Positions 17,227 to 26,800 of a stretch of 64,000 nucleotides of DNA are shown in pieces. How positions within the stretch are numbered: the stretch's first letter is position 1; the number at the start of each line of letters is the position of its first letter. The translations under genes and the position numbers were made by a program. The stretch comes from Planctomycetota bacterium (GTDB lineage: Bacteria > Planctomycetota > B15-G4 > SIAN01), in NCBI GenBank assembly GCA_028289345.1, contig JANQQL010000025.1, forward strand, positions 620,001 to 684,000, read 5' to 3'. The notes beneath the pieces were generated by a model. It saw only the letters and a program-made list of their open reading frames with translations, made no database searches and was not told where the DNA came from.

Positions 17227-18752
17227 GACGATTCCTCCGTGGGGGAAGCGGGGGACATGCGGAGCCGATCCCGCAGGTGGGGCGCCTGGCGAAGAACCTC
17301 TCGTGCCAGTTCCATGAGCTCGGCACGCTCTGCGGAACTGTCCGTTTGAGGGAGGGTTTCCGTCACCAACTTCAGGCAGTGCTCGCGTTGCCGTTGCTCC
17401 AGGGCCACCCGTGCCTGACCGATGCGGGCGGAAATGGCATGTTCGGGGTAGAGCTCGAGGCGTTCATAGCTCTGGCGTGCTTTGGTCAGGCGTCCCTCTC
17501 GAAGCGCATGCCCGGCGTGGCTTTGCAAGGCGCGAACCGCAATGGATGCGTCGGGGGATTGAGAAGCCTGGAACAGCAGCGGCAGAGCCAGGCTCGTGAC
17601 TCCGCATCGAGCCCACAGTTCCCCCTCCATGAGATCACTCGAGAACAAGAGATCCGGAGTTGGGTCGAGTTCACGCACCCGATGCAGGGCAAGGATTGCG
17701 GTGCCCGGGTCATCCAGCGCTTCGTGGGCTTTGGCCAGGGAGTAGTTGACCTGAGCGGCTCCAGGGCCATGACTGAAGTTCCTCGAATGTTGTTCGGCAG
17801 CGGTGATGACTCGAGGCCACTCTTGGGTTCCTTCGTATGCCTGAACAAGGCCGGTCAAGGCTCGTTCGTTGTGAGTGTCAGAGGTGGTCGCGGCCAGAAC
17901 GCGGCGAAACGCAATGGCTGCCCGGTCCGCGTCGCCACCGTCGAGCAACAGCTCCCCGGCTTCAAGAACCGTGGCCGGTGCCAGAGTCTTCAGAAACTCG
18001 ACCACGTGGCGCAACGCGAGGTCGGCGCGGTGGTGGTCTTGCAAGCGCCGATAGGCGCGCACGCATTGCAAGTAGGATGGCGCCACCAGAGGACTGCGCT
18101 CGTATTCTTCAGAGATGTGGAGCCACGCTTGGATCGCTGCTTCGTCATCCGCGAGGTTCCGGTGTGCGTGTCCTTTCCGGAACCACACCAGGGGGAGTTC
18201 GGCGTAGTTGGCGTGATACTGAATGACGCTGTCGTACTCCTTCAGCGCTTCTTCGTACTCACCAAGGACGTAGTGGATGTTGCCGATCTCGAAGCGAATC
18301 CGAGGAGCTTCGGCATGCTGGAAGTCGCGGAGGAGGGCCAGGCGGTAGTTGGACAGGGCTCGGCGATACACGTCTTCGACTTCGATGTTGCCGGGGCGAT
18401 CGGCTTTGAGCCGAATCTCTTTCCGAGAGATCTCAGCGACCAAACCAACGGAACCGGCCATCCAGGCGCCCACCTCAGAAAGGGCCCGATTTTCCAAGCC
18501 CGCGTCGAGTGGCCGCATGACCCGCAGCTCGGCCTCGCCTGGCTCCACGATGAGCTTGCGGCCGCAAAGTCGCGCCAGCTTCTCGAACAGGCTCATGGCG
18601 TCCACATGACGCGCGAAGACGTCGAACCGAGGATCGCGTTCGCCAGCATCGCTGACCAAGCTGACCTTGGATGAGTCGAGGATGGTGGAGTCCTCGTTCC
18701 ACGGCTCCCCGTTCGACCCAAAGATTGCAAGAGCGAAGGCGACACCGATCAT
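17223..18752 (-). CDS. Secreted STN-like plus TPR repeat protein 2 of the flagellar operon
   Basis: A 509-residue protein that starts with a probable signal peptide (MIGVAFALAIFGSNGEP). Residues 45-115 resemble a secretin/TonB short N-terminal (STN) domain (MSLFEKLARLCGRKLIVE, then LSEVGAWMAGSVGLVAEI). The rest, about 120-495, is a run of TPR repeats (RFEIGNIHYVLGEYEEALKEYDSV, VWFRKGHAHRNLADDEAAIQAW, VNYSLAKAHEALDDPGTAILAL, ARQSYERLELYPEHAISARIG). An STN-like domain joined to TPRs would suit a periplasmic scaffold. It overlaps both neighbours by four bases. The role is inferred only from context. Confidence 0.75.
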   Translation of the reverse strand: MIGVAFALAIFGSNGEPWNEDSTILDSSKVSLVSDAGERDPRFDVFARHVDAMSLFEKLARLCGRKLIVEPGEAELRVMRPLDAGLENRALSEVGAWMAGSVGLVAEISRKEIRLKADRPGNIEVEDVYRRALSNYRLALLRDFQHAEAPRIRFEIGNIHYVLGEYEEALKEYDSVIQYHANYAELPLVWFRKGHAHRNLADDEAAIQAWLHISEEYERSPLVAPSYLQCVRAYRRLQDHHRADLALRHVVEFLKTLAPATVLEAGELLLDGGDADRAAIAFRRVLAATTSDTHNERALTGLVQAYEGTQEWPRVITAAEQHSRNFSHGPGAAQVNYSLAKAHEALDDPGTAILALHRVRELDPTPDLLFSSDLMEGELWARCGVTSLALPLLFQASQSPDASIAVRALQSHAGHALREGRLTKARQSYERLELYPEHAISARIGQARVALEQRQREHCLKLVTETLPQTDSSAERAELMELAREVLRQAPHLRDRLRMSPASPTEESS

Positions 18753-19510
18753 GGGGCCATTCCCCCAGGGGTCGGTGCGCCGGGAAGCTGAGGGAAGCCT
18801 CCCCGGGCTCGGGCCTCGGACAACAGGGTGTCCGCCACGCGAATCTGGGCGATCTGGAGGAACGGCCGATCTTCCAGGGCCACCTCATCGCTGCGGCACA
18901 AGATCTCGAAGTAGATCTTGCGTGTCTCGGCGTGGCGACCGGCTTCCAAGAGCTCCTGGGTCCGTTCGATGATCTGTCCGTAGCCGCTTTCTCGGGTCAC
19001 TTCATCGGTGGCGAGCAAAGTGAAATGAGTGGCTCGTTCGATGTCGCCAATCTGCCGGTAGGCTTTTGCCAGAAGCAAGTTGATTTCGAACCGGTGTTCC
19101 GGTTCCAAGTTCCGGTCGGACTCGACGAATGGCTGCAAGACCGAAATGACGTCTTCGTACAGCCCTTGCTTCAGCTGCTCTTGGGATTCCGCCAACGTGT
19201 CCTGGACAGACACGTCACCCAAGTCGTCCATCGGATAGGGACCCACGGGCGCGGTGGTCGGGAAGGCTCGGCGCAGAATGATGTCGAGGGTCTGAATGCC
19301 AAGGAACGCGGTGAGAATGATGCCGAACCACCGCACCGATTTGGACAGCTTGTGCATGGATGCATCGCCGGGAAGCGGCAACGTTTCCGGCAGAGGTTCC
19401 ACCGGTTCCAATGCGCTTGCTTCCGCGAGCTCATCGCGGATGTCCGCGGTAGGTCCGAACTTCTCTTCGAGATCTTCCTCGGAAAGTTGTTCGATTTCGT
19501 CTTCGGCCAT
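18749..19510 (-). CDS. Membrane-anchored TPR-like protein 1, first gene of the flagellar operon
   Basis: The product is 253 residues from the ATG at 19510, chosen because GGGAGG lies just upstream; the track begins 14 codons earlier. The N-terminal 60 residues are acidic (MAEDEIEQLSEEDLEEKFG). One membrane helix follows at about residues 63-82 (WFGIILTAFLGIQTLDIIL). The remainder is a helical TPR-like region (AESQEQLKQGLYEDVISVL, INLLLAKAYRQIGDIERATHF). The topology suggests a cytoplasmic acidic tail and periplasmic TPRs. It is the promoter-proximal gene of the long flagellar cluster and is coupled to the STN-TPR gene. Not a recognised flagellar protein. Confidence 0.72.
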   Translation of the reverse strand: MAEDEIEQLSEEDLEEKFGPTADIRDELAEASALEPVEPLPETLPLPGDASMHKLSKSVRWFGIILTAFLGIQTLDIILRRAFPTTAPVGPYPMDDLGDVSVQDTLAESQEQLKQGLYEDVISVLQPFVESDRNLEPEHRFEINLLLAKAYRQIGDIERATHFTLLATDEVTRESGYGQIIERTQELLEAGRHAETRKIYFEILCRSDEVALEDRPFLQIAQIRVADTLLSEARARGGFPQLPGAPTPGGMAP

Positions 19511-19913
19511 GGAGGCCTCCCGCTGGGAAAGACGCGCAGCGGGAACGGACACGGATCAAGATCCTGAAAGAGGGATCTCTCAGGTCTCTTCCTCGTGTGC
19601 CTTGGGTCGATCCGGGATCTGTTCGACCGCTGGCATCGCATCAATCTTCATCGCTCCTATCGAGAGGTTTCTTCTTTCAGCTTGAGCGAGCACGGAAGGG
19701 TTTTCTTGCCAAGAGAAGAAAGGAATGCCGTCAACGCGGGTTCGTTTCCGAGCAACCAAGGGGAAGGTGTTCGTGGTCCAGGATTCGCAACGCAGGAAGC
19801 CGCAAAGGGACTGCTTCCGGTGCATAGGTAATAACCCTTAAGTGAATCCTTGGTGGTGAATGTAACCGTGATTAGGGAAGTCCCTTATTTGAGCGAGTGA
19901 GAGGTTTCTTGCG
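19511..19913. other. Divergent intergenic region before the flagellar operon and the GT2-TPR gene
   Basis: About 400 bp between divergent units. It must hold the promoter of the flagellar cluster. I looked for a -24/-12 sigma-54 element (TGGCAC-N5-TTGC) and a sigma-28 element on both strands and found no convincing match. A small AGGGA/TCCCT dyad lies near 19875. The ORFs listed here look like shadows. Confidence 0.4.
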
Positions 19914-21407
19914 GTGAAGCAACGATCGTTGGATCTGTCGCTGTGCATGATCGTCAAGGACGCGGAATCGGAGTTGCCTCGTTGTCTTGACAGCGTGGTC
20001 GGCGTCGTCGACGAGATGATCATCGTCGATACGGGATCCACCGATCGCACCGTGGAAGTGGCCCGCTCCTACGGAGCCCAGGTTTTCGAGATTGCCTGGA
20101 ATGACGATTTCTCCGCCGCGAGAAACGTCAGCCTCGATCGAGCCCGAGGTCGTTGGGTGCTGGTGCTGGATGCGGACGAGTTCTTCGAGCCGGGTTGCTC
20201 CCAGGGAATCCGTGATCTCCTCCAGGACGAGCGCTACCTCGGCTACTACATGCCCTGCCGGAGCCCGCTGGGGAACTCCGATTCGCTCGAGGTTTCGCTC
20301 CTCCGACTGTTCCGTGCTTCCCCCAAGGTGCGTTTTCGTTATCCCATCCATGAACAGGTTCTGGAGGATCTGCAAGCTTGGTCAGAGAAGACCGGACAAC
20401 GGTTTGGGCACATCGAAGACGTGGTGCTCCATCACGACGGGTATCTCCCCGAGGTCGCGAAGCGGAAACGAAAGACCGAGCGCAATCTTCGACTGTTCCG
20501 CAAAGCCGTGGCGGACTACCCTGACTCCTTGTATCTGTGGTTCAAGTACGCCGAAGCCCTGCGACCAATTCCGGGCGATTCGCACCTCCATCACACGGCC
20601 ATTCAAAGAGCCTATGAGCTGTCTCGAGCTTTGAATGGGGAGGAACGCCGCCGGGCTCCCCATCTCGCCGACGTCTTTGCTCACTACGCTGCCCACTTGT
20701 TGGAAACGGACCAGCTGGAGAAAGCCGAGTCGGTGATTGACGAAGAGCCCCCAGGGAGCTTTCGGTCGCCGACCTATGACTACGTCGCGGCGCTGGTCCT
20801 GGAGGCCCGGGGCCGGGTCCGCGAGGCTCTCCGCTGCGCGCGGGACTGCCAAGGTCCGGATCGCCACTCGTTCCTGGTGGTGGCCTCTTCCAAGCTTCGA
20901 TCCATCCAAGCACCGCTTCTCGAAGCTCGGCTTCACTTGCAATTGGGTGACGGGAAGGTAGCCCGCGGCGTGGCTCACTCGATTTCCCAACGCCATCCGC
21001 AAACTGTTGCCTGCTGGCGCATCATGGCCGATGCGTGCCTCGTGGTCGGAGACGTGGGTGGCGCCCTGCACGACCTGGCAGAAGGTCTCCGCGCGAATCC
21101 GGAACATCCGGAACTCTTGTCGCAAACCGGGCTTGTTCTCTTGCGAGTGAGGCGGATGGAGTTGGCGCTCAGTTTTCTCGAGCGTGCCGGAACGTCCGAA
21201 CGAATCGGTCAGATTGCCTTGGAAGTCCTGAGGCCCGCTCAGCGAGTTCTCGATCCCCAGGAACACGAAGAGGTTCGGGTTCTTCAAGAGGTGGTGAGGG
21301 GTTCCCGTCGACACGACTTGCCGACCAGCCCCGCAGTGCGCGTGCTGGCTCCGATCTTTGGTTCCCTGTTCTTGCCGAAGGCTGGCGAAGTCTCGGCCCC
21401 CGGGTAG
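19914..21407 (+). CDS. GT2 glycosyltransferase with C-terminal TPR repeats
   Basis: A 497-residue protein starting with GTG. Residues 6-240 form a family-2 (GT-A fold) glycosyltransferase of the WaaE/SunS-like type: LCMIVKDAESELPRCLDSV, EMIIVDTGSTDRTVEVA, DDFSAARN, and the metal-binding VLVLDADEFF. The remainder is TPR-like helices (HLADVFAHYAAHLLETDQLEKAESVI; LHDLAEGLRANPEHPELLSQTGLVLLRV). GT2-TPR proteins often glycosylate proteins or surface glycans. Sitting divergently next to the flagellar operon, it could modify flagellin, but that is a guess. A GAGAGG lies about ten bases upstream. Confidence 0.82.
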   Translation: MKQRSLDLSLCMIVKDAESELPRCLDSVVGVVDEMIIVDTGSTDRTVEVARSYGAQVFEIAWNDDFSAARNVSLDRARGRWVLVLDADEFFEPGCSQGIRDLLQDERYLGYYMPCRSPLGNSDSLEVSLLRLFRASPKVRFRYPIHEQVLEDLQAWSEKTGQRFGHIEDVVLHHDGYLPEVAKRKRKTERNLRLFRKAVADYPDSLYLWFKYAEALRPIPGDSHLHHTAIQRAYELSRALNGEERRRAPHLADVFAHYAAHLLETDQLEKAESVIDEEPPGSFRSPTYDYVAALVLEARGRVREALRCARDCQGPDRHSFLVVASSKLRSIQAPLLEARLHLQLGDGKVARGVAHSISQRHPQTVACWRIMADACLVVGDVGGALHDLAEGLRANPEHPELLSQTGLVLLRVRRMELALSFLERAGTSERIGQIALEVLRPAQRVLDPQEHEEVRVLQEVVRGSRRHDLPTSPAVRVLAPIFGSLFLPKAGEVSAPG

Positions 21408-21605
21408 GTCGAAGGGTTCGGCGCGCTTCCGGTCGAACCGGTGTCGGTCACTTGCGTTGGATGGCTTAGTACCAGATTGCGGTGTCGCGACGGTTCGACT
21501 CGGTCATTTCTCGCGCCCCCCTCGTGATCTCGAGCCCGACTCCAGTGCACGGGGCGTGCGTTCGCCGCTTGCTACAATCCGTGCAACTTTGCGGAGATCG
21601 ATTTC

Positions 21606-22943
21606 ATGAATCGCGGCGGAACTTCCAACAGGGTCCGTGCTCAACGGTGGTGGTGTGCCGCAGTGCTTCTTCCGTGGTTGGGGGCCCCCACTGCGGGGGG
21701 CCAAGAAGAGGCGGAGCTCAGGGACGATCCGCGGATCGTGGTCGCCCCGAGCAACTCTCCCGAGGCCGCCCAGCAGTTTCGCAAGCGGCTCGATGCCGAA
21801 GGGATTCGGGTCGACTTGGCCAGGCGCGAAGTGCAAGTCCGTGGCAGCATTCTGCGGCACAAGCCGTCCCCGAATTATCCGATCGAGTACGCCTTGGTCA
21901 CCGAGAAGGGCTTCACTCATGAGGCCTTTGGCGTTGTTCGAGGGACGCCCAGCCTGATCAATGCCTGTTTGCTGTGGATCGGACTCGAGCCGGGGGTGGG
22001 GAGACACCACGTCTTGAGAGATCCCCCGCCTTCGGAGGAAGACGTCGAACTCGGATTGGAAAGTCCGTCTCGGCTGGTGTCGCCGGAAGGAGATCGAGTC
22101 TTTTGCTATGTGCGATGGCGGGACGACTCCGGGCAACCGCGCGAAGAGATTCTCGAGGACCTGCTGTTCGATGTTCGCAACGAGGGGCTGCTTCCATTGC
22201 GGGGGTTTGTCTATTTGGGCTCCCGGTTCATGACTCGGGAAACTCCTGCAGGACCGCAAGAGGTCTACCTGGCCGACTACGAAGGCAACATTGCCACCAT
22301 CTATCCCGATCGTGCCTTGGCCAGGAACTGTTTGTTCGATGTGTATTCCACCGACGCGGTTCCGTACCGATTTGCCGATGTGAACCCCGACCGAGTTCCG
22401 CCGCCGGATGCCCTGGTTGACTTTGTCTTCACTCCTCATCGGAAACCAGAAACTCGACCCCTTGATCTGGAGCCAAAGCCGGTGCCGGAGCCTTGCGACT
22501 CGGCGGTTCCCCTTGCCGAGTCAAGCCGCAATCCTTACCTCCAACAAGCGCCTTCGACGTTGCTGAAGAGAATTGGAAAAAGGAAGCTGTCCGAGCTTCG
22601 GGGCATGATTGCCCGTGGTCGACCCGAACTGCGCGAGGTGGTGGCAGGGCTTCTCGGTGTGGTGGGAAAAGAGGGCGTCGAGAAAGACCTGTTGCAGCTC
22701 CTGAGGCTCGATCGCTCGGATGACGTTCGTCTCAGCGCCGCCTTTGCCTGCGTGGAATTGGGCACGGATCCAGTGATCGCGGGACTCGTCGAGTTGCTCG
22801 ACAATCCGTGGTGGAAATGTCGAGAAGACGCTTACTTCGCGCTGCAGCTCTTTTCGGGAGAGAATCATGGGCGAAGCTCCGAGCGCTGGCGCCAGTGGAA
22901 CGATGGGCGTGTCTCCGTCAATGCGTCGAACGGGGATCCTTGA
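21606..22943 (+). CDS. Secreted YdjY-like protein with C-terminal HEAT-type repeats
   Basis: A 445-residue protein with a probable Sec signal (RWWCAAVLLPWLGAPTAGGQ). Residues 60-130 carry a pattern I associate with the YdjY-like family (LARREVQVRGSILRHK, then IEYALVTEKGFTHEAFGVV and LINACLLWIGLEPG). A proline-rich stretch separates this from a helical C-terminal region resembling HEAT repeats (ELREVVAGLLGVVGKEGVEKDLLQLL; DVRLSAAFACVELGTDPVIAGLVELL). Function unknown. It stands alone between the GT2-TPR gene and the SRPBCC gene. A GC-rich hairpin follows the stop codon. Confidence 0.65.
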   Translation: MNRGGTSNRVRAQRWWCAAVLLPWLGAPTAGGQEEAELRDDPRIVVAPSNSPEAAQQFRKRLDAEGIRVDLARREVQVRGSILRHKPSPNYPIEYALVTEKGFTHEAFGVVRGTPSLINACLLWIGLEPGVGRHHVLRDPPPSEEDVELGLESPSRLVSPEGDRVFCYVRWRDDSGQPREEILEDLLFDVRNEGLLPLRGFVYLGSRFMTRETPAGPQEVYLADYEGNIATIYPDRALARNCLFDVYSTDAVPYRFADVNPDRVPPPDALVDFVFTPHRKPETRPLDLEPKPVPEPCDSAVPLAESSRNPYLQQAPSTLLKRIGKRKLSELRGMIARGRPELREVVAGLLGVVGKEGVEKDLLQLLRLDRSDDVRLSAAFACVELGTDPVIAGLVELLDNPWWKCREDAYFALQLFSGENHGRSSERWRQWNDGRVSVNASNGDP

Positions 22944-22947
22944 CCGG

Positions 22948-22963
22948 GGCTGCGGCGGCAGCC
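22948..22963 (+). terminator. Possible terminator hairpin after the YdjY/HEAT gene
   Basis: GGCTGC and GCAGCC form a perfect six-base stem with a four-base loop, five bases after the stop codon. No T run follows, so it would be a weak or factor-dependent terminator, or an mRNA 3'-end stabiliser. Confidence 0.3.
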
Positions 22964-23173
22964 TGGCATGGCGAGGTTCCGGTACCGAGCGCCGGCGTGG
23001 CGAGGACATGGGTGTTCGTATCACGATCTCGGCGAGGCTTCCTCTCTCGACCCGGCGATCTTCTGAAAGAAGCTCGGCTGTGACATAATCCGCCCAGCCT
23101 GTCGTCCCTGAGATCCAGCGAGGCATCCTCCGTGGTGGGACCGCAGCGGGAGAAGTCACGGATAGGAGCTGTC

Positions 23174-23704
23174 ATGAAGAATGTCCTGATCGGTTTGGTG
23201 GTCTTGGTCGCGCTGTTGGTGGTGGTCGGTTTCGTGCTTCCCACCGAGTATGAGCTGTCGGAGAGCATGGTGATCGATGCGCAGCCCGGGACGATTCATG
23301 CGATGGTCGGCAACCTGGAACGCTGGCCCGATTGGATGCCCTGGCACGACATGGACCCGACCATCAAGACCACCCTTGGGGACAAGAGCGCAGGAGTCGG
23401 TGCCAGTCAGAGTTGGACCGGGAAAGACGGGGATGGGGAAGTCACCTTCACCAAATCCGACCCCAGCTCCGGTGTCGAATACGACATGGCGATGATTTGG
23501 GACGAAAGCCGCGCGGAGAGTTCGGCGAAGATTGCCTACCGAAACGTTGCGGGGGGAACCGAGGTCACCTGGTCGATGGCGGGAGACATGAGCGGGGCAA
23601 TGCCACCGGTCGTGGGCGGTTACATGACGCTGGTCATGAAGCCCAGTATCAAGAGCGCCTTCCGGGACGGCTTGACCAAGTTGAAGAACCAGGTGGAGAA
23701 GTAG
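23174..23704 (+). CDS. Membrane-anchored SRPBCC-family (polyketide cyclase-like) protein
   Basis: The product is 176 residues from the ATG at 23174, which has AGGAG six bases upstream; the track start at 23132 lacks this. One membrane helix covers residues 4-22 (VLIGLVVLVALLVVVGFVL). It is followed by an SRPBCC/START-like ligand-binding domain: VIDAQPGTIHAMVGNLERWPDWMPWHD, TWSMAGDM and the long C-terminal helix KSAFRDGLTKLKNQVEK. These proteins bind hydrophobic ligands in a helix-grip pocket; the ligand here is unknown. It stands alone between two larger genes. Confidence 0.82.
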   Translation: MKNVLIGLVVLVALLVVVGFVLPTEYELSESMVIDAQPGTIHAMVGNLERWPDWMPWHDMDPTIKTTLGDKSAGVGASQSWTGKDGDGEVTFTKSDPSSGVEYDMAMIWDESRAESSAKIAYRNVAGGTEVTWSMAGDMSGAMPPVVGGYMTLVMKPSIKSAFRDGLTKLKNQVEK

Positions 23705-23807
23705 GTCCCGGAGCAATCTGCGCGCCCACACGAAACGAACCCCGTGCTCGGGAATGATCTCGAAGACGTTTCGGCGAGGGCCAGCACCGACGAAAGATCT
23801 CCTCAAG

Positions 23808-26800
23808 ATGCAGTTTCTCATCCTGGGTGCGCCGCACTCCGGCACCGAGTTGGTGGCTCGGATCCTGCAAGACTGGGTTGGTTCGGAAGGGGGAGCCGAA
23901 CTCGCCGCCGACGCCCGCCAGCGAGACCTGACCGAGTTGAATGACGAGTTGTTGGGGTTGGCCGGGTTTCGTTGGTTCGACGTCGATCCCGGCAGGATCC
24001 GAGGAGCCTGGGCGGATCTTCCGGGTTCTTGGATCGAGCGACTTCGTTCATGGATTCCGAGGGAACCGCAAACCTCCCAAGTGTTGGAAGACCCGCGGTT
24101 TTCGGTGACGCTGCCCGCGTGGGCTCCGGTGCTTTCCGGTGCTCATGCCGTTCTCTGTCACCGGCACCCGGGCGAAGTTGCTGGGGCGCTGCGCGGCTCC
24201 TCTTTTCTCGCACCCCCGCTGTCGCGGGAACTCTGGAAGACCTACTCGCACAGCGCGCTGCATGTGACTCGAGACCTTCCGCGCTCGACGGTTTCGATCA
24301 GGCGGCTTGTGGAGGCTCCGTTAGAAGCTCTCCAAGAACTAGCCGAGTCGTTGGCTTCCTCCGGGCTGATCGTTTCCGAGGAAAGGGTCGAGACTTCTGC
24401 GCAAGGCCTCAGGGAAGCCGGCACCGGTCTGGAGTCGGTTCCCGCGGTGGAGTTGGAGCTGTCCACCGAACTCCAGCGCATGATGAGGGAGTTGGACGCC
24501 GGCGAGCTGCCGGAAGTGGCGCCTCCTCGTGTCCACTCGGACGAGGTCCGTGCCGGTTGGCAGGTCTATGAAGAGGTGGCGCAACAGCTCGAACATGCCG
24601 CGGCCTTAGAGACTCGAGTCCGCGAACTCGAAGCCGACCGCGAAGCCCAACACGCAACGATTCAGCGGGTTCGAGCCCGCAATCAGGAGCTGCAAGACGA
24701 GGCCCGGCGTGCTCATCAGTACCAACAAGAGTTGGAGAAATCTCAGGGAGCATTGCGAGAGTTCGCCGATCGCCAAGAGCTCCAACGCTCCGAGTTGGAG
24801 CAAGTGGTCGAAGATCGGTCGCAGTTGCTCGTGTGGTTGAACGAAACCGAACAGGTGTACCGGCGGATGAAGAAGTCGGTGAGCTGGAAGCTAGCCCACG
24901 TCGGTCAAAAAGTCATTCCCGCAAAACAAAAGGAAACTGGTTTCCCAGGCAATCGGCTCCGTGACACGATCAAGAGCTTCCGCAAGTGGCGGGAGACTTG
25001 GGACCCGGATGCCGTCAAGGTCATCATGGGAAGTCCGGCCAGCACGGCACCCGCTCACGTCGTGGCGACCCGACCGGTGGACATCGTGGTGTGCGTCCAC
25101 AACAGTCCCGAGGACGTCCGTCGATGCCTGGACTCACTCGAGCGGCACACCAACCTTCGAAATCATCATCTGATTCTGGTGGACGATGGGAGTGAAGATG
25201 AAACGAGGCGTCTGGTCGTCGAGGCGGTGACACGACTGGGTGGTTCCTACATTCGTAACGAAGAGCCGCGTGGCTACACCCGTGCCGCGAACCAGGGGCT
25301 GAAGCGGTCCCGAGCCGCGCTGGTCATCTTGTTGAATTCGGACACCGTGGTCACTCCGGGTTGGGTGGAGGCGCTGGAGCGCTGTGCTCAGATCCCTGGT
25401 ACGGCTTGCGTGGGGCCGTTGTCCAACGCGGCTTCCTGGCAATCGGTTCCCGAACTCCAAGATCCGGACGGTCGCTGGAAGGTGAATGTCGTGCCGCCAG
25501 GGTTCACTCTTGACGAGTACGCCCGGTCGATTGCCGCGAATTCATGCCGCCTCTATCCGGAGGTGCCATTTGTCAACGGATTCTGTTTTGGGATCACCCG
25601 CCAAGCGTTGAACGAAGTGGGCTTCCTCGACGAAGAGAACTTTCCCCTTGGCTACGGGGAAGAAGACGATTTTGCGCTGCGTGCGATCGAAGCGGGGTTT
25701 CGCAATCGCATTGCCGACGATGCCTTTGTCTTCCACGCCAAGTCCAAAAGCTTCACACCGGAGCGTCGCAAGAAGCTCGTGGCAGAGGCCCGTCCAGTCA
25801 TCACCACCAAGCACCCGAAATTCACGGCTCTGGCCCGTTCGATGGAAGACCAAGAGGAACTCTTGCGATCTCGGGTCACTGCGAGGCTCACCGGCGCCCG
25901 TCGCCCCGAACCCGTGAGCGGTGGTTTGCCCGCGGAAACTTGGACCATCGCCTGGCTACAACCCCACTTGCGAACCGTTGGCGGGATCCGACGAGCGATT
26001 GAGATGACCAATCGAATGGTCGGTTGGGGACACCGAGCGATTCTGGTGACTCCCGAAGGAACGCCGGCGGACTGGCTTCCCATGGCGGCGGAAGTTTGCT
26101 CCGTAGAAGAGGCCAAGCAGCGGGAGCTAGATGTGCTGATCGTGTCCGATCCGGACATGGTCGAGCCGTTCCTCGCGATGACCGCCCGCACCAAAGTCAA
26201 CTACCACCTGGCCGCCTATGCCCAGTACCGAGATTCGGGGGCGCTCCTGGACCGTTACTACGGCCTCGGAGACGAGGTGATTCAGCTCGCCAACTCCCAA
26301 TGGACCGCGGAGCAGATTCCAGGAACTCCCGCCGTCGATGGAGTGTTGGCCGGGGGGGTTGATCCACGCTTGTTCCGACCCGTGCGAGGATCGGTGGCGT
26401 ACGACGTTGCTTGCTACGGCTCTCCCCGACCCCACAAGGGCACGGAGGCGATCGTCAAGGCGGCCGAGGGGTGGCGGTTGCTCCGTTTTCATTCCGTGGG
26501 CGCCGATCAGGACCAACTCGCAAACCTCATTGGATCGGCTCGAGTGTTTGCTTCTGCCTGCTGGCATGAGGGGTTCAACCTTTGTCCACTGGAGGCCATG
26601 GCCTGTGGCGTTCCCGTGGCCATGACCGATGACGGAGGCTCTCGTGAATACGCCCGCCATGAAGAGAACGCCCTAGTGGTGCGGCCGAAAGACGTGTCTG
26701 CATTGCGGGATGCGATCGAGCGTCTCTTGAACGATCGGCCGCTGCGCCGCCGACTCATCGAGAATGGGATGGCGACCGCTTGGTCCTACCGTTGGGACAC

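Noticed and set aside
17277-18674. A 465-residue plus-strand ORF
   Set aside because: Antisense to the STN-TPR gene, with no recognisable domain and no coupling to plus-strand genes.
19511-19913. A sigma-54 or sigma-28 promoter before the flagellar operon
   Set aside because: I searched both strands for TGGCAC-N5-TTGC and for the sigma-28 pattern and found only partial matches, none with correct spacing.
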